Source of the DNA: Acidimicrobiales bacterium
GTDB lineage: Bacteria; Actinomycetota; Acidimicrobiia; Acidimicrobiales; Aldehydirespiratoraceae
DNA: 64,000 nt
Assembly: GCA_033344915.1 (NCBI GenBank)
Contig: JAWPML010000001.1
Span: 3,096,369 to 3,160,368, forward strand
Direction: 5' to 3'
In this document: positions 25,798-33,928 of the stretch, in pieces
Numbering within the stretch: the first letter of the stretch is position 1
How the letters are laid out: the number at the start of each line of letters is the position of its first letter
Notes under the pieces: model-generated
The model's input: only the letters and a program-made list of their open reading frames with translations
Told to the model about the DNA's origin: nothing
The model's database searches: none
Position numbers and translations under genes: made by a program

Positions 25798-27072
25798 ATG
25801 CGACTCACCCTGACGGACGCCGATCAGGCGATGCTCGCCGGTGAGCGCGGCGACGCCACGGCAATGGCCATGCGGGTGGTGACCCGCGTCGCGGACACGA
25901 TGGAGGCGGCCGAACTGCTCTCGATCGAGGGTGCCCACATCGACAGTTGTCTGTACCTCGGCCAGGCCGGTCTCGACTTCGCGCGGGCACTGGCGGCCGG
26001 GGGCGCGCAGGTGTGTGTGCCCACCACCCTCAACGTGTCGTCGCTCGACCTCCTCCATCCGGACCTCTACCGGGGCGACGCCGACGCGGCCGACGACAGC
26101 CGGGCACTGATGACCCTCTACGAGGACATGGGCTGCCGGCCGACGTGGACGTGCGCGCCCTACCAGCTCGAGGACCGCCCGGCGTTCGGCCAGCACGTCG
26201 CCTGGGCCGAGTCGAACGCCATCGTGTTCGCCAACTCCGTGCTCGGCGCCCGCACCCATCGCTACGGCGACTTCATCGACATCTGCTCGGCGATCACGGG
26301 GCGCGCCCCGGCCGCCGGCCTGCACCTGGACGCCAACCGACGGGGCGAGATCGTGTTCCGGCTCGTCGGCGTCCGCGACGAACTGCTGCACCACGACGCG
26401 CTCGCGCCGGTGCTCGGCTCCCTCGTCGGGCACCGGGCCGGTGCGCGCGTCCCGGTGATCGTCGGTCTGCCGCCGGAGGTGCCCGAGCACCGGCTGAAGG
26501 CGCTCGGCGCGGCGGCCGCGTCGACCGGCGCCGTCGGGCTCTTCCACGCCGTCGGCATCACGCCGGAGGCACCCACCCTCGAGGCCGCGCTCGGCGGACG
26601 TCCGCCGACGGCGACCGTCGACATCACGCCCGCCGACCTGCGCGCCGCGCGCGACGCGCTGAGCACCACGGTGGACACGTCCGGCCCGCTCGGCGCGGTC
26701 TCGCTCGGCACACCGCACTACTCCGTGACCGAGTTCGGTCGCCTGCGCGATGCCCTCGCCGGGCGGGTCGTGTCACCCGACGTCGAGTGCTTCGTCAACA
26801 CCGGCCGCGATGTCCTCCACGAGATCTCGCTGCGGGGCTGGCAGGCCGAGCTGGAGCAGGCCGGCGTGCAGATCGTCACCGACACGTGCACCTACATCAC
26901 GCCGATCATGGCGGACGTCCGCACCTACGCCATGACCGACTCGGCGAAGTGGGCGCACTACGCGCCCGGGAACCTGGGCATCGATGTGGTGTTCGGCAGC
27001 GTCGACGACTGCGCCGACTCCGCCGTCACCGGCCGGCTCGTGTTCCGCGACGAGATGTGGGCCGACGCGTGA
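25798..27072 (+). CDS. Aconitase X, large (catalytic) subunit
   Basis: A 424-residue AcnX catalytic domain: LTLTDADQAMLAGERG at the N-terminus, IEGAHIDSCLYLG, VPTTLNVSSLDLLH, and near the end CFVNTGRDVLHE and TDTCTYITPIM, with cysteines suited to an iron-sulfur or metal centre. Bacterial AcnX enzymes split into two subunits have been shown to dehydrate cis-3-hydroxy-L-proline; others act in mevalonate metabolism. The small subunit follows with a 4-base overlap, and a pyrroline-carboxylate-reductase-type protein is encoded next, supporting the hydroxyproline role (inferred). Confidence 0.85.
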   Translation: MRLTLTDADQAMLAGERGDATAMAMRVVTRVADTMEAAELLSIEGAHIDSCLYLGQAGLDFARALAAGGAQVCVPTTLNVSSLDLLHPDLYRGDADAADDSRALMTLYEDMGCRPTWTCAPYQLEDRPAFGQHVAWAESNAIVFANSVLGARTHRYGDFIDICSAITGRAPAAGLHLDANRRGEIVFRLVGVRDELLHHDALAPVLGSLVGHRAGARVPVIVGLPPEVPEHRLKALGAAAASTGAVGLFHAVGITPEAPTLEAALGGRPPTATVDITPADLRAARDALSTTVDTSGPLGAVSLGTPHYSVTEFGRLRDALAGRVVSPDVECFVNTGRDVLHEISLRGWQAELEQAGVQIVTDTCTYITPIMADVRTYAMTDSAKWAHYAPGNLGIDVVFGSVDDCADSAVTGRLVFRDEMWADA

Positions 27073-27494
27073 CCGTTCGCCCCCACCGGGTCGTGGTCGC
27101 CGGCGAGGCATCCGGCGCCGTGCTCGCCCTCGACGAGCCGGTGAGCTTCTGGGGCGGACTCTGCGCCGAGGACGGTCGCGTGATCGACGAGCACCACCCG
27201 CAAATCGGCGCCTGCGTGACGGACACGATCCTGGTGATGCGCAGCGGACGGGGATCGAGCTCGGCGAGCACCGTGCTCGCCGAGATGGCGCGGCTCGGCA
27301 CCGCCCCCGCCGCGATCGTCATGATCGACGCCGACGAGATCCTCGCCACCGGATCGATCGTCGCCGACGAGCTCTACGGCCGCCCCGTCCCGATCGTCCT
27401 CGTCACCGAGGCCGACTACCCCACCATCGCCGCCGCAACCACCGCGACCCTGTCCCCCGACGGCACCCTCACCCCCGCTTCACCTGGGGTCTGA
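27069..27494 (+). CDS. Aconitase X, small (swivel) subunit
   Basis: A 141-residue AcnX swivel domain: AVLALDEPVSFWGGL, DEHHPQIGACVTDTILVMRSGRGSSSASTV, then IVMIDADEILATGSIVADEL and PIVLVTEADY. The SGRGSSS loop is the substrate-binding loop of the family. GTG start overlaps the large-subunit stop. The last residues (TPASPGV) and the stop lie inside a GGGGTCTGACCCC repeat, so the original C-terminus was replaced or trimmed there. Confidence 0.85.
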   Translation: MTVRPHRVVVAGEASGAVLALDEPVSFWGGLCAEDGRVIDEHHPQIGACVTDTILVMRSGRGSSSASTVLAEMARLGTAPAAIVMIDADEILATGSIVADELYGRPVPIVLVTEADYPTIAAATTATLSPDGTLTPASPGV

Positions 27495-27507
27495 CCCCCG
27501 CTTCACC
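27472..27507. repeat. GGGGTCTGACCCC element flanked by direct repeats
   Basis: CCCCCGCTTCACC occurs at 27472-27484 and 27495-27507 around the core GGGGTCTGACCCC (27486-27498). The TGA in the core is the stop of the aconitase-X small subunit. The CTTCACC flank is the same as in the palindrome at 36791-36843. Confidence 0.8.
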
Positions 27508-27513
27508 TCGCCG

Positions 27514-28458
27514 CTACCGCTCGCCGAACGCGAGCTTGGCGGCGGCGACGTCCTCCAGGGCGAGGCCGACGGACTTGAACACGGTGATCTCGTCGTCCGA
27601 CCGTCGTCCGGGATGGGTACCGCGCACGAGGTCGGCGAGATCGGCCTGGATCGCATCCGTGGTGATCACCCCGGATGCAAGGGGCTGCGCCAGGTCGCCG
27701 GCCAGGATGGCGTCGTCGCGGGTGTCCACGAACAGCGAGCCCCGCACGACGACGGCATCGTCCGACTCGCGCATCTCGGCGTTGAACGCCCCGACGAGGT
27801 CGACATGGGCGCCCGGCTGCAGCAGGTCACCACGGATCAGCGGCTCGCGGGATCCCGTGACGGCGCTGATGACATCGGCGGTCGCGACCGCGGCATCGAG
27901 CTCGCCGGCCACGACGGCCGGGTAGCCCGCGGCGACGAGCTCCTCGACCACCGCGGCCGCGGCGTCGGCCCGGCGGCCCCATATCTCGATCCGTTCGTAG
28001 TCCCGGACGGCGGCGTGGGCCTGGGCGGCCATCGGGGCGAGCGCGCCCGATCCCACGACGAGCAGGCGGCGCGCATCGGGCCGAGCCAGCCGTTTCGCCG
28101 CTGCCGCGCTGGCGGCGGCCGTGCGCCGCGTCGTGAGCTCGTTGCCCGCGCACGCGCCGAGCAGCGATCCGGTCGCCGCGTCGAACAGCAGCACGCCCGC
28201 CTGCACCGTCGGCAGGCCCTGCGCGCCGTTGTCGGGATAGACGGTGACCGCCTTCAAGGCGATGACGTCACCGATGATCCACGCCGGCTTCAGCAGGAAC
28301 GCCCCATCGGCGGCGCCCGGCACCGGGACCGTGTGGACCGTCCGCGTCGGCGACGCACCGTCCGGGTGGGTGACGGCGTCCTCGACCGCGCCGATGAGCG
28401 CGTCCCACGGCAGCGCCGCGGCGACGGCGCCATCGTCGAGGAACACCGGCGCGGTCAT
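27514..28458 (-). CDS. Ornithine cyclodeaminase/mu-crystallin-family reductase
   Basis: A 314-residue NAD(P)-binding protein. GACAGNELTTRRTAAASAAA and the Rossmann stretch RRLLVVGSGALAPMAAQAHA, with ITVFKSVGLALEDVAAAKLA at the end, are family hallmarks. Members include ornithine cyclodeaminase and delta-1-pyrroline-2-carboxylate reductase. Next to aconitase X the reductase is more likely: dehydrated cis-3-hydroxyproline gives pyrroline-2-carboxylate, which it would reduce to proline. Its ATG overlaps the stop of the selenoprotein candidate (ATGA), so the two are co-translated. Confidence 0.85.
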   Translation of the reverse strand: MTAPVFLDDGAVAAALPWDALIGAVEDAVTHPDGASPTRTVHTVPVPGAADGAFLLKPAWIIGDVIALKAVTVYPDNGAQGLPTVQAGVLLFDAATGSLLGACAGNELTTRRTAAASAAAAKRLARPDARRLLVVGSGALAPMAAQAHAAVRDYERIEIWGRRADAAAAVVEELVAAGYPAVVAGELDAAVATADVISAVTGSREPLIRGDLLQPGAHVDLVGAFNAEMRESDDAVVVRGSLFVDTRDDAILAGDLAQPLASGVITTDAIQADLADLVRGTHPGRRSDDEITVFKSVGLALEDVAAAKLAFGER

Positions 28459-29018
28459 TCGGGGATCCAGGCTTCGGTCGGCACGCCGAGACCGTCCGCG
28501 ATGCGGTTCGCGTACGCGTAGTAGGCCGTGACCTCCACGATGTCGAGGATGTCGCGATCCGAGAAGCCGACGTCACGCAACGCAACCACATCCGCCTCGA
28601 CCATCGCCCCCGGCGTCACGGTGAGCTTCACCGCGTACGCGAGCATCGCCCGGCGGGCCTCCGAGAGGTCCGCGGTTCGCCAGTCCGCCTCGACCGCGGC
28701 GAGCAGCTCGTCGTCCTTGAGCAGCCGGCGCAGACCGCGCCGATGGTGGACGATTCAATAGTGACATTCGTTCTCCAGGCTGACGACGAGCGCGATCAAC
28801 TCGCGCTCGACCTTGCGGAGCGACCCCGTCCCCGCCATCGCCGATGTGTAGAGCCCGCTGTGCGCCGCAAGACCACGCGGGTTGAGGGAATGAATCGCCA
28901 TGATGTGATCGACGCGGTCGTGGTCGCGATCGACGACCTGTTCGCGGAGCGGGGCGAGGTCGCCGTCCCACCGGTCGTCCGGCACGGTCTCGATCCACGG
29001 GCCATCGTTCGCGGGCAT
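28455..29018 (-). CDS. AhpD-like peroxidase-related selenoprotein candidate (in-frame TGA = Sec88)
   Basis: Read through one TGA (28755-28757), this is a complete 187-residue member of the AhpD/carboxymuconolactone-decarboxylase family, of the 'uncharacterised peroxidase-related' type. Before the TGA: AGTGSLRKVERELIALVVSL, then ENECHY; after it IVHHRRGLRRLLKDDELL and then AMLAYAVKLTVTPGAMVEAD and GFSDRDILDIVEVTAYYAYA. The TGA falls on the second Cys of the redox motif C-x2-C-x3-H, giving C85-H-Y-U88-x3-H92. AhpD-like selenoproteins have been predicted from marine metagenomes. ATG 29018 is chosen; ATG 29036 is in frame. If TGA were a stop, the product would lack the active site. A nonsense-mutated pseudogene is the main alternative. 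Confidence 0.82.
28726..28757 (-). promoter_or_regulatory. SECIS-like hairpin directly after the in-frame UGA
   Basis: On the minus strand, 12 bases after UGA (28757-28755), CGGCGC-GGUCU-GCGCCG forms a perfect 6-bp stem with a GGUCU loop (28742-28726). Counting U of UGA as 1, the loop puts G at 23 and U at 24, the bases SelB needs in the E. coli fdhF element; codons 7-8 after UGA are GGU CUG in both. The bulged U17 of fdhF is G here. Confidence 0.75.
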
Positions 29019-29070
29019 CGCCGCATCACAGCACATCCTCGGGGGGAAGCGGGAGGTTGACGCGCGGGAC

Positions 29071-29086
29071 ATAACATATTAGTTAT
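29071..29086. promoter_or_regulatory. ATAAC-N6-GTTAT operator between the ArsR and selenoprotein genes
   Basis: ATAACATATTAGTTAT is an inverted repeat and the only AT-rich stretch nearby. It ends one base before the ArsR ATG (29087) and overlaps likely -10 boxes in both directions (CATATT 6 bases before ATG on plus, TATGTT on minus). The regulator probably binds it and controls both genes. Confidence 0.65.
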
Positions 29087-29416
29087 ATGGCTATGCCCGC
29101 GCTGGCCGACACCGACCGCGACCTCGAAGCGACGCTGAAGGCGCTCGCGAGCGCCCGCCGCCTCCAGATCCTCGAATGGTTGAAGGATCCGGTCGCCCAC
29201 TTTCCGCCCCAGGAACACGGCGATCCGATCGTCGACGGCGCCTGCAACCAGTTCATCGCCGACAAACTCGGCGTCAGCCAGCCCGCGGCGAGTCGCCACC
29301 TGAAGGTGCTCACCGACGCCGGACTCATCATCGCGACCCCCCGCCAGGGCTGGGTCTACTACCGCCGCGACGACGACGCGCTCGACACGGTCAAGCGAGA
29401 CCTGCACGATCTCTGA
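29087..29416 (+). CDS. ArsR-family winged-helix regulator
   Basis: A 109-residue DNA-binding protein. The winged helix spans about 12-100: LKALASARRLQILEWLKD, the recognition helix in NQFIADKLGVSQPAASRHLK, and the wing in GLIIATPRQGWVYYRR. An insertion (about 38-58) holds PQEHGDPIVDGAC with one Cys and two His-type ligands nearby, so metal or redox sensing is possible but not shown. It overlaps a short palindromic operator and sits at the head of the SDR-HyuAB operon, divergent from the selenoprotein candidate. Confidence 0.88.
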   Translation: MAMPALADTDRDLEATLKALASARRLQILEWLKDPVAHFPPQEHGDPIVDGACNQFIADKLGVSQPAASRHLKVLTDAGLIIATPRQGWVYYRRDDDALDTVKRDLHDL

Positions 29417-29426
29417 GAGGACGCTC

Positions 29427-30239
29427 ATGACAACCGGATACGAATCACTCGACGGCAAGGCGGTGCTGGTCACCGGCGCGGGCAAGGGCATCGGCCGCGC
29501 CCTCGCCCAGCGCTTCGCCGGCGTCGGTTGTCGGGTCGGCGTGAACGATGTCGACGCAGCCGACGCCGACGCGACCGCCGCGGCGATCAACGACGGTGGC
29601 GGCACCGCCCTCGCCCTCGCCGCCGATGTGTCCGACGGCGCCGCGGTCGAGACGATGTTCGACGCGTTCATCGCCGAGTTCGGCACCATCGACGTCCTCG
29701 TCAACAACGCCGGCCTCGTCAGCCCGATGCTGCACTTCTTCGAGGCCGACGAAGCCTGGTGGCGCCGCATCGTCGACGTGAACCTCACCGGTCACTTCCT
29801 CACGTCGCACCGCGCTGCTCGGGTGATGGCGAAGAACGGCGGTGGCGTCATCCTCAACATGTCCTCCGGCGGCGCCACCCGCGCCCATCGCAGCTTCACC
29901 GCCTACGACGCGACCAAGGGCGGCATCGAGGCGCTCACCCGGGCGATGGCGCTCGACCTCGGCCCGTACAACATCCGGGTCAACGCGCTCATGCCGGGAT
30001 CGATCGACACCAGCGGTCTCTCGGTCGAGGACCGCGTCCACCGGGGCGAGAACGTGCCGCTCGGGCGGATCGGCGAGCCGTCCGACATGACCGGCGCCGC
30101 CCTGTTCCTCGCCTCGGACGACGCCTCCTACATCACCGGTGACGTCATCAAGATCGACGGCGGCATGCTCGCCCAGCAGCGGTCGGCGACCGTCGACATC
30201 AAGCCGCCGTCCGAGTTTCCCGCGATCGAGGACCTGTAG
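29427..30239 (+). CDS. Short-chain dehydrogenase/reductase
   Basis: A 270-residue classical SDR. The cofactor motif is TGAGKGIG (about 16-23), NNAG is present, and the catalytic Ser and Tyr-x3-Lys lie in NMSSGGAT and AYDATKGG. It oxidises or reduces a small alcohol or ketone with NAD(P). A GAGAGGACGC ribosome site precedes ATG 29427. First enzyme gene in the run SDR-HyuA-HyuB-FAD oxidoreductase. Confidence 0.92.
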   Translation: MTTGYESLDGKAVLVTGAGKGIGRALAQRFAGVGCRVGVNDVDAADADATAAAINDGGGTALALAADVSDGAAVETMFDAFIAEFGTIDVLVNNAGLVSPMLHFFEADEAWWRRIVDVNLTGHFLTSHRAARVMAKNGGGVILNMSSGGATRAHRSFTAYDATKGGIEALTRAMALDLGPYNIRVNALMPGSIDTSGLSVEDRVHRGENVPLGRIGEPSDMTGAALFLASDDASYITGDVIKIDGGMLAQQRSATVDIKPPSEFPAIEDL

Positions 30240-30242
30240 ACC

Positions 30243-32318
30243 ATGGGCGCACGCATCGGCGCCGACGTCGGAGGGACATTCACCGACATCGTGATCGAAC
30301 GCGCCGACGGGAGCCTCCACTCCACCAAGGTGCTGACGACGCACGACGCGCCGGAGCGAGGCATCCTCGACGGCATCGGCCAGGTCGCGGCGGAGGTCGG
30401 CGTCGACCTCGCCGAGGTCGATCAGATCATCCACGGCACGACGCTCGCGACCAATGCGCTCATCGAGCGGCGGGGCGCCCGCACCGCGCTCGTCACGACC
30501 GCCGGCTTCCGCGACGTGATCGAGACCCGCACCGAGAGCCGGTTCGAGCAGTACGACCTCGACATCGTGCTTCCCGCGCCGCTCATCGAACGCAAGGATC
30601 GGCTCACGGTCACCGAACGGCTCAACGCCCGCGGCGAGATCCTGCTGCCCTTCGACGAGAACGAGGCCCGTGCGGTGATCGCGACCATCGGCGCCGGCGG
30701 CTACGAGTCCGTCGCCGTCGGGTTCATCCACGCCTACCGCAACGCCGCCCACGAGGAGCGCTTCCGGGATCTCCTCCTCACCGAGCTGGCGGACATCGCC
30801 GTGTCGATCTCCAGCGAGGTGTCTCCCCAGATGCGGGAGTACGAGCGCTTCAACACCGTCTGCGCGAACGCCTACGTCCAGCCCCTCATGGCCTCGTATC
30901 TCGTCCGGTTGCGCGACGAGCTGGCAGCCCGCGGCGCGACGGCGCCGCTCTACCTGATCCACTCCGGCGGCGGCCTGATGTCGGTCGAGTCGGCCGCGGC
31001 CTTCCCGGTGCGCCTCGTGGAGTCCGGTCCGGCGGGCGGCGCGATCTTCGCGGCCGACCTCGCCCATCGCTGCGGCCGCGACCGCGTGCTCTCCTACGAC
31101 ATGGGCGGCACCACGGCGAAGATCAGCCTGATCGAGGACTACACGCCGCAGACGGCGAAGACCTTCGAGGTCGACCGGTCGGCCCGGTTCAAGAAGGGAT
31201 CGGGCATGCCCATCTCGATCCCCGTGATCGAGATGATCGAGATCGGCGCGGGCGGGGGATCCATCGCCAGCGTCGACGCCCTCGGGCAGATCCGCATCGG
31301 CCCCCACAGCGCCGGCAGCGAGCCGGGGCCGGCGGCGTACGACCTCGGTGGCACGGACGCGACCGTGACGGATGCGAACGTCGAACTCGGCCGGCTCCAT
31401 CCGGACACCTTCGGGGCGACCGACATCACCCTCTCGCCGACCAACGCGGCGCGGGCGATCGACGACGGCGTCGGGCAGGCCCTCGGGCTCGACACCCACA
31501 CCGCGGCGATCGGCATCGCGGAGGTCGTGGACGAGAACATGACCAACGCCGCGCGCGTCCACGCGGTCGAGAACGGCCGCGATCTCGTCGGCTACACCAT
31601 GATCGCGTTCGGGGGCGGTGCGCCGCTCCACGCCGCCCGCCTCATGGACAAGCTCGGCCTCGACGAGTTGATCGTCCCGTCCGGGGCCGGGGTGGGGTCC
31701 GCCATCGGCTTCCTGCGGGCGCCCTTCAGCTACGAGGCGGTCCGCAGCTTCTACACGACCACCTCGGACTTCGACGCGGCCGGCGCCAACGAGATGCTCG
31801 CCGAGCTCGCCGCCGAGGCGACCGACTTCGTGCGGGCCGGCACCGACGCCCCGGTCACGATCACCCGCCAGGTCGCCATGCGCTACAAGGGCCAGGGCTG
31901 GGAGATCCCGGTGGCGATCGGCGACGGCGAGTTCGACGAGTTCGCGGCCGAGGCGCTCGCCACCGCCTTCACGAAGGCGTACATCGAGTTCTTCGGCCGG
32001 GCGATCGACGACCTGGCCATCGAGGCGGTGAGCTGGGCCGTGCGCGTGTCGTCCGTGGAGGACGCTCCCGACCCGGTCGCCCTGTCGAGCGATGCCGACG
32101 CCGCGGTCGCGGTGTCCGCCACCCGACCGATTTACGACCCGGCCGAACGGGTCGACAGCGAGGCTGCGGTCGTGCACCGCGACGCGGTGCCCGTCGGCGC
32201 CCGCGTCGAGGGCCCCGCGGTCATCGTCGAGCAGCAGACGACCACGGTGCTCGCCGGCCATCATGTCGCCGTGGTGCAACCGGACGGTTCGCTGCTCGTC
32301 ACGAGGAGAGCTTCGTGA
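30243..32318 (+). CDS. hyuA: Hydantoinase/oxoprolinase family protein, subunit A
   Basis: A 691-residue ATP-dependent amidohydrolase subunit of the HyuA/ATP-dependent oxoprolinase type. The N-terminal ASKHA fold begins RIGADVGGTFTDIVIERADG, with HGTTLATNALIER, SYDMGGTTAKIS and IGAGGGSIAS as phosphate-binding loops. With HyuB it opens a cyclic amide such as hydantoin, N-methylhydantoin, 5-oxoproline or a carboxylated ketone. It starts 3 bases after the SDR stop, and HyuB overlaps by 4 bases. The acceptor is not known. Confidence 0.9.
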   Translation: MGARIGADVGGTFTDIVIERADGSLHSTKVLTTHDAPERGILDGIGQVAAEVGVDLAEVDQIIHGTTLATNALIERRGARTALVTTAGFRDVIETRTESRFEQYDLDIVLPAPLIERKDRLTVTERLNARGEILLPFDENEARAVIATIGAGGYESVAVGFIHAYRNAAHEERFRDLLLTELADIAVSISSEVSPQMREYERFNTVCANAYVQPLMASYLVRLRDELAARGATAPLYLIHSGGGLMSVESAAAFPVRLVESGPAGGAIFAADLAHRCGRDRVLSYDMGGTTAKISLIEDYTPQTAKTFEVDRSARFKKGSGMPISIPVIEMIEIGAGGGSIASVDALGQIRIGPHSAGSEPGPAAYDLGGTDATVTDANVELGRLHPDTFGATDITLSPTNAARAIDDGVGQALGLDTHTAAIGIAEVVDENMTNAARVHAVENGRDLVGYTMIAFGGGAPLHAARLMDKLGLDELIVPSGAGVGSAIGFLRAPFSYEAVRSFYTTTSDFDAAGANEMLAELAAEATDFVRAGTDAPVTITRQVAMRYKGQGWEIPVAIGDGEFDEFAAEALATAFTKAYIEFFGRAIDDLAIEAVSWAVRVSSVEDAPDPVALSSDADAAVAVSATRPIYDPAERVDSEAAVVHRDAVPVGARVEGPAVIVEQQTTTVLAGHHVAVVQPDGSLLVTRRAS

Positions 32319-33928
32319 GCGATCAACGGGAGCTCCACAACCAGGTGATGTGGAACCGCCTCGTCTCGGTCGTCGAGGAGCAGGCGCTCACCCTGGTGCG
32401 CACCGCCTTCTCCACCTCCGTGCGCGAGGCGGGCGATCTCTCGGCCGGCGTCTTCGATCGCCGCGGTCGGATGGTCGCCCAAGCCGTCACGGGCACCCCC
32501 GGCCACGTGAACACGATGGCCGCCGCGGTCCCCCACTTCATCAACGACATCGGCCCCGAGCGCATCCACCCCGGCGACGTCTACGTCACGAACGACCCGT
32601 GGAAGGGCACGGGCCACCTCCACGACATCACGGTCGCCACCCCGGTCTTCGTCGGCGACACGCTGATCGGCTTCTTCGCGTCGACGGCGCACGTCGTCGA
32701 CATCGGCGGCCGGGGCTACGGGCCCGACGCACGCGAGGTCTACGAGGAAGGGCTGCGGATCCCGATCCTCAAGTGGGTCGACCGGGGCGAACTGAATCAG
32801 GACCTCGTGACGATCGTCCGCCAGAACGTGCGCGAAGCGGACCAGGTCGTCGGCGACATCCACGGCCTCGCCGCATCGAACGAGACCGGACGCCGCCGGC
32901 TGCTCGCCATGCTCGAGGAGTTCGGTCTCAGCGATCTCGACGACCTGGCGACCTTCGTGTTCGCGCGAACCGAACGGGCGACGCTGGAGGCGTTGCGCAA
33001 CGTCCCGAACGGGACCTATCGCAATGAGATGCAGGTGGACGGCTACGACGCGACCCTCACCCTCGCCGTCACGATCACGGTCACCGACGGCGGGATGCAT
33101 GCCGACTTCACCGGCACCTCCCCCACCAGCGCGTTCGGCGTGAACGTTCCCCTCACCTACGCCCAGGCGTACTTCACCTACGGGATGCTCGTCGCGCTGG
33201 CTCCCGAGCTGCCCAACAACTTCGCGTCGCTCGCACCGTTCACCGTCTCGGCACCGCCTGGCGTGATCCTCAACGCCGAACACCCGGACCCGGTGGCCGT
33301 GCGTCACGTGATCGGGCATTTCGTCACCGACCTCTGTCTCGGTGCGATCGCCGAGGCGCGACCCGACCGCATCCCGGCCGAAGGTGCCGGCGCTCTCTGG
33401 AACTTCCAGGCCTCGGCCCGCAGCGCCTCGGCCGATGACCCCAAGCCGCCCGTCGAGATCCTCATGTTCAACAGCGGCGGCACGGGCGCCCGGCCCGGTC
33501 TCGACGGCCTGACGGCCACGGCGTTCCCGTCCGGCGTCCGCACGATGTCGGCCGAGGCCACCGAGCAGGTCGGCCCGATCGTGATCTGGCGCAAGGAGAT
33601 CCGACCGGACTCCGGCGGCGCCGGCCGCCAACGCGGCGGCCTCGGTCAGGTCATCGAGGTCGGGCCGGCCGACGGCTACCTGTTCGAGTTCTCCGCGATG
33701 TTCGATCGGGTGGAGAACCCGGCCCGCGGCCGAGCCGGCGGCGAGGACGGCGCACCCGGCGCCGTCTACCTGGACGACGGCACGCCGTTCGCGACGAAGG
33801 GCAAGCAGACGGTGCCGGCCGATCGGCGGCTCGTCATGGAGCTGCCCGGTGGCGGCGGCTTCGGCGACCCGGCGGAGCGCGACCCGGCGGCCGACGAGAA
33901 CGACCGGAAGCAGGGATACCGCACATGA
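32315..33928 (+). CDS. hyuB: Hydantoinase/oxoprolinase family protein, subunit B
   Basis: A 537-residue HyuB-type protein of normal length. Typical stretches are GDVYVTNDPWKGTGHLHDIT, GFFASTAHVVDIGGRG, IPAEGAGALWNFQ and PDSGGAGRQRGGLGQV. It supplies the hydrolase half of the two-subunit, ATP-dependent cyclic-amide-opening enzyme. GTG start overlaps the HyuA stop, and the next ATG overlaps its own stop, so subunits are made in equal amounts. Confidence 0.9.
   Translation: MSDQRELHNQVMWNRLVSVVEEQALTLVRTAFSTSVREAGDLSAGVFDRRGRMVAQAVTGTPGHVNTMAAAVPHFINDIGPERIHPGDVYVTNDPWKGTGHLHDITVATPVFVGDTLIGFFASTAHVVDIGGRGYGPDAREVYEEGLRIPILKWVDRGELNQDLVTIVRQNVREADQVVGDIHGLAASNETGRRRLLAMLEEFGLSDLDDLATFVFARTERATLEALRNVPNGTYRNEMQVDGYDATLTLAVTITVTDGGMHADFTGTSPTSAFGVNVPLTYAQAYFTYGMLVALAPELPNNFASLAPFTVSAPPGVILNAEHPDPVAVRHVIGHFVTDLCLGAIAEARPDRIPAEGAGALWNFQASARSASADDPKPPVEILMFNSGGTGARPGLDGLTATAFPSGVRTMSAEATEQVGPIVIWRKEIRPDSGGAGRQRGGLGQVIEVGPADGYLFEFSAMFDRVENPARGRAGGEDGAPGAVYLDDGTPFATKGKQTVPADRRLVMELPGGGGFGDPAERDPAADENDRKQGYRT

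Noticed and set aside
28755-28757. In-frame TGA read as a nonsense mutation (pseudogene)
   Set aside because: The TGA is at the one position where Sec replaces Cys, a SECIS-like hairpin follows, and the downstream frame is intact and conserved. A pseudogene remains possible but is less likely.
29445-32279. 944-codon open frame on the minus strand opposite SDR and hyuA
   Set aside because: Antisense shadow of high-GC genes: no recognisable domains, biased composition, while the plus-strand genes are full-length families.
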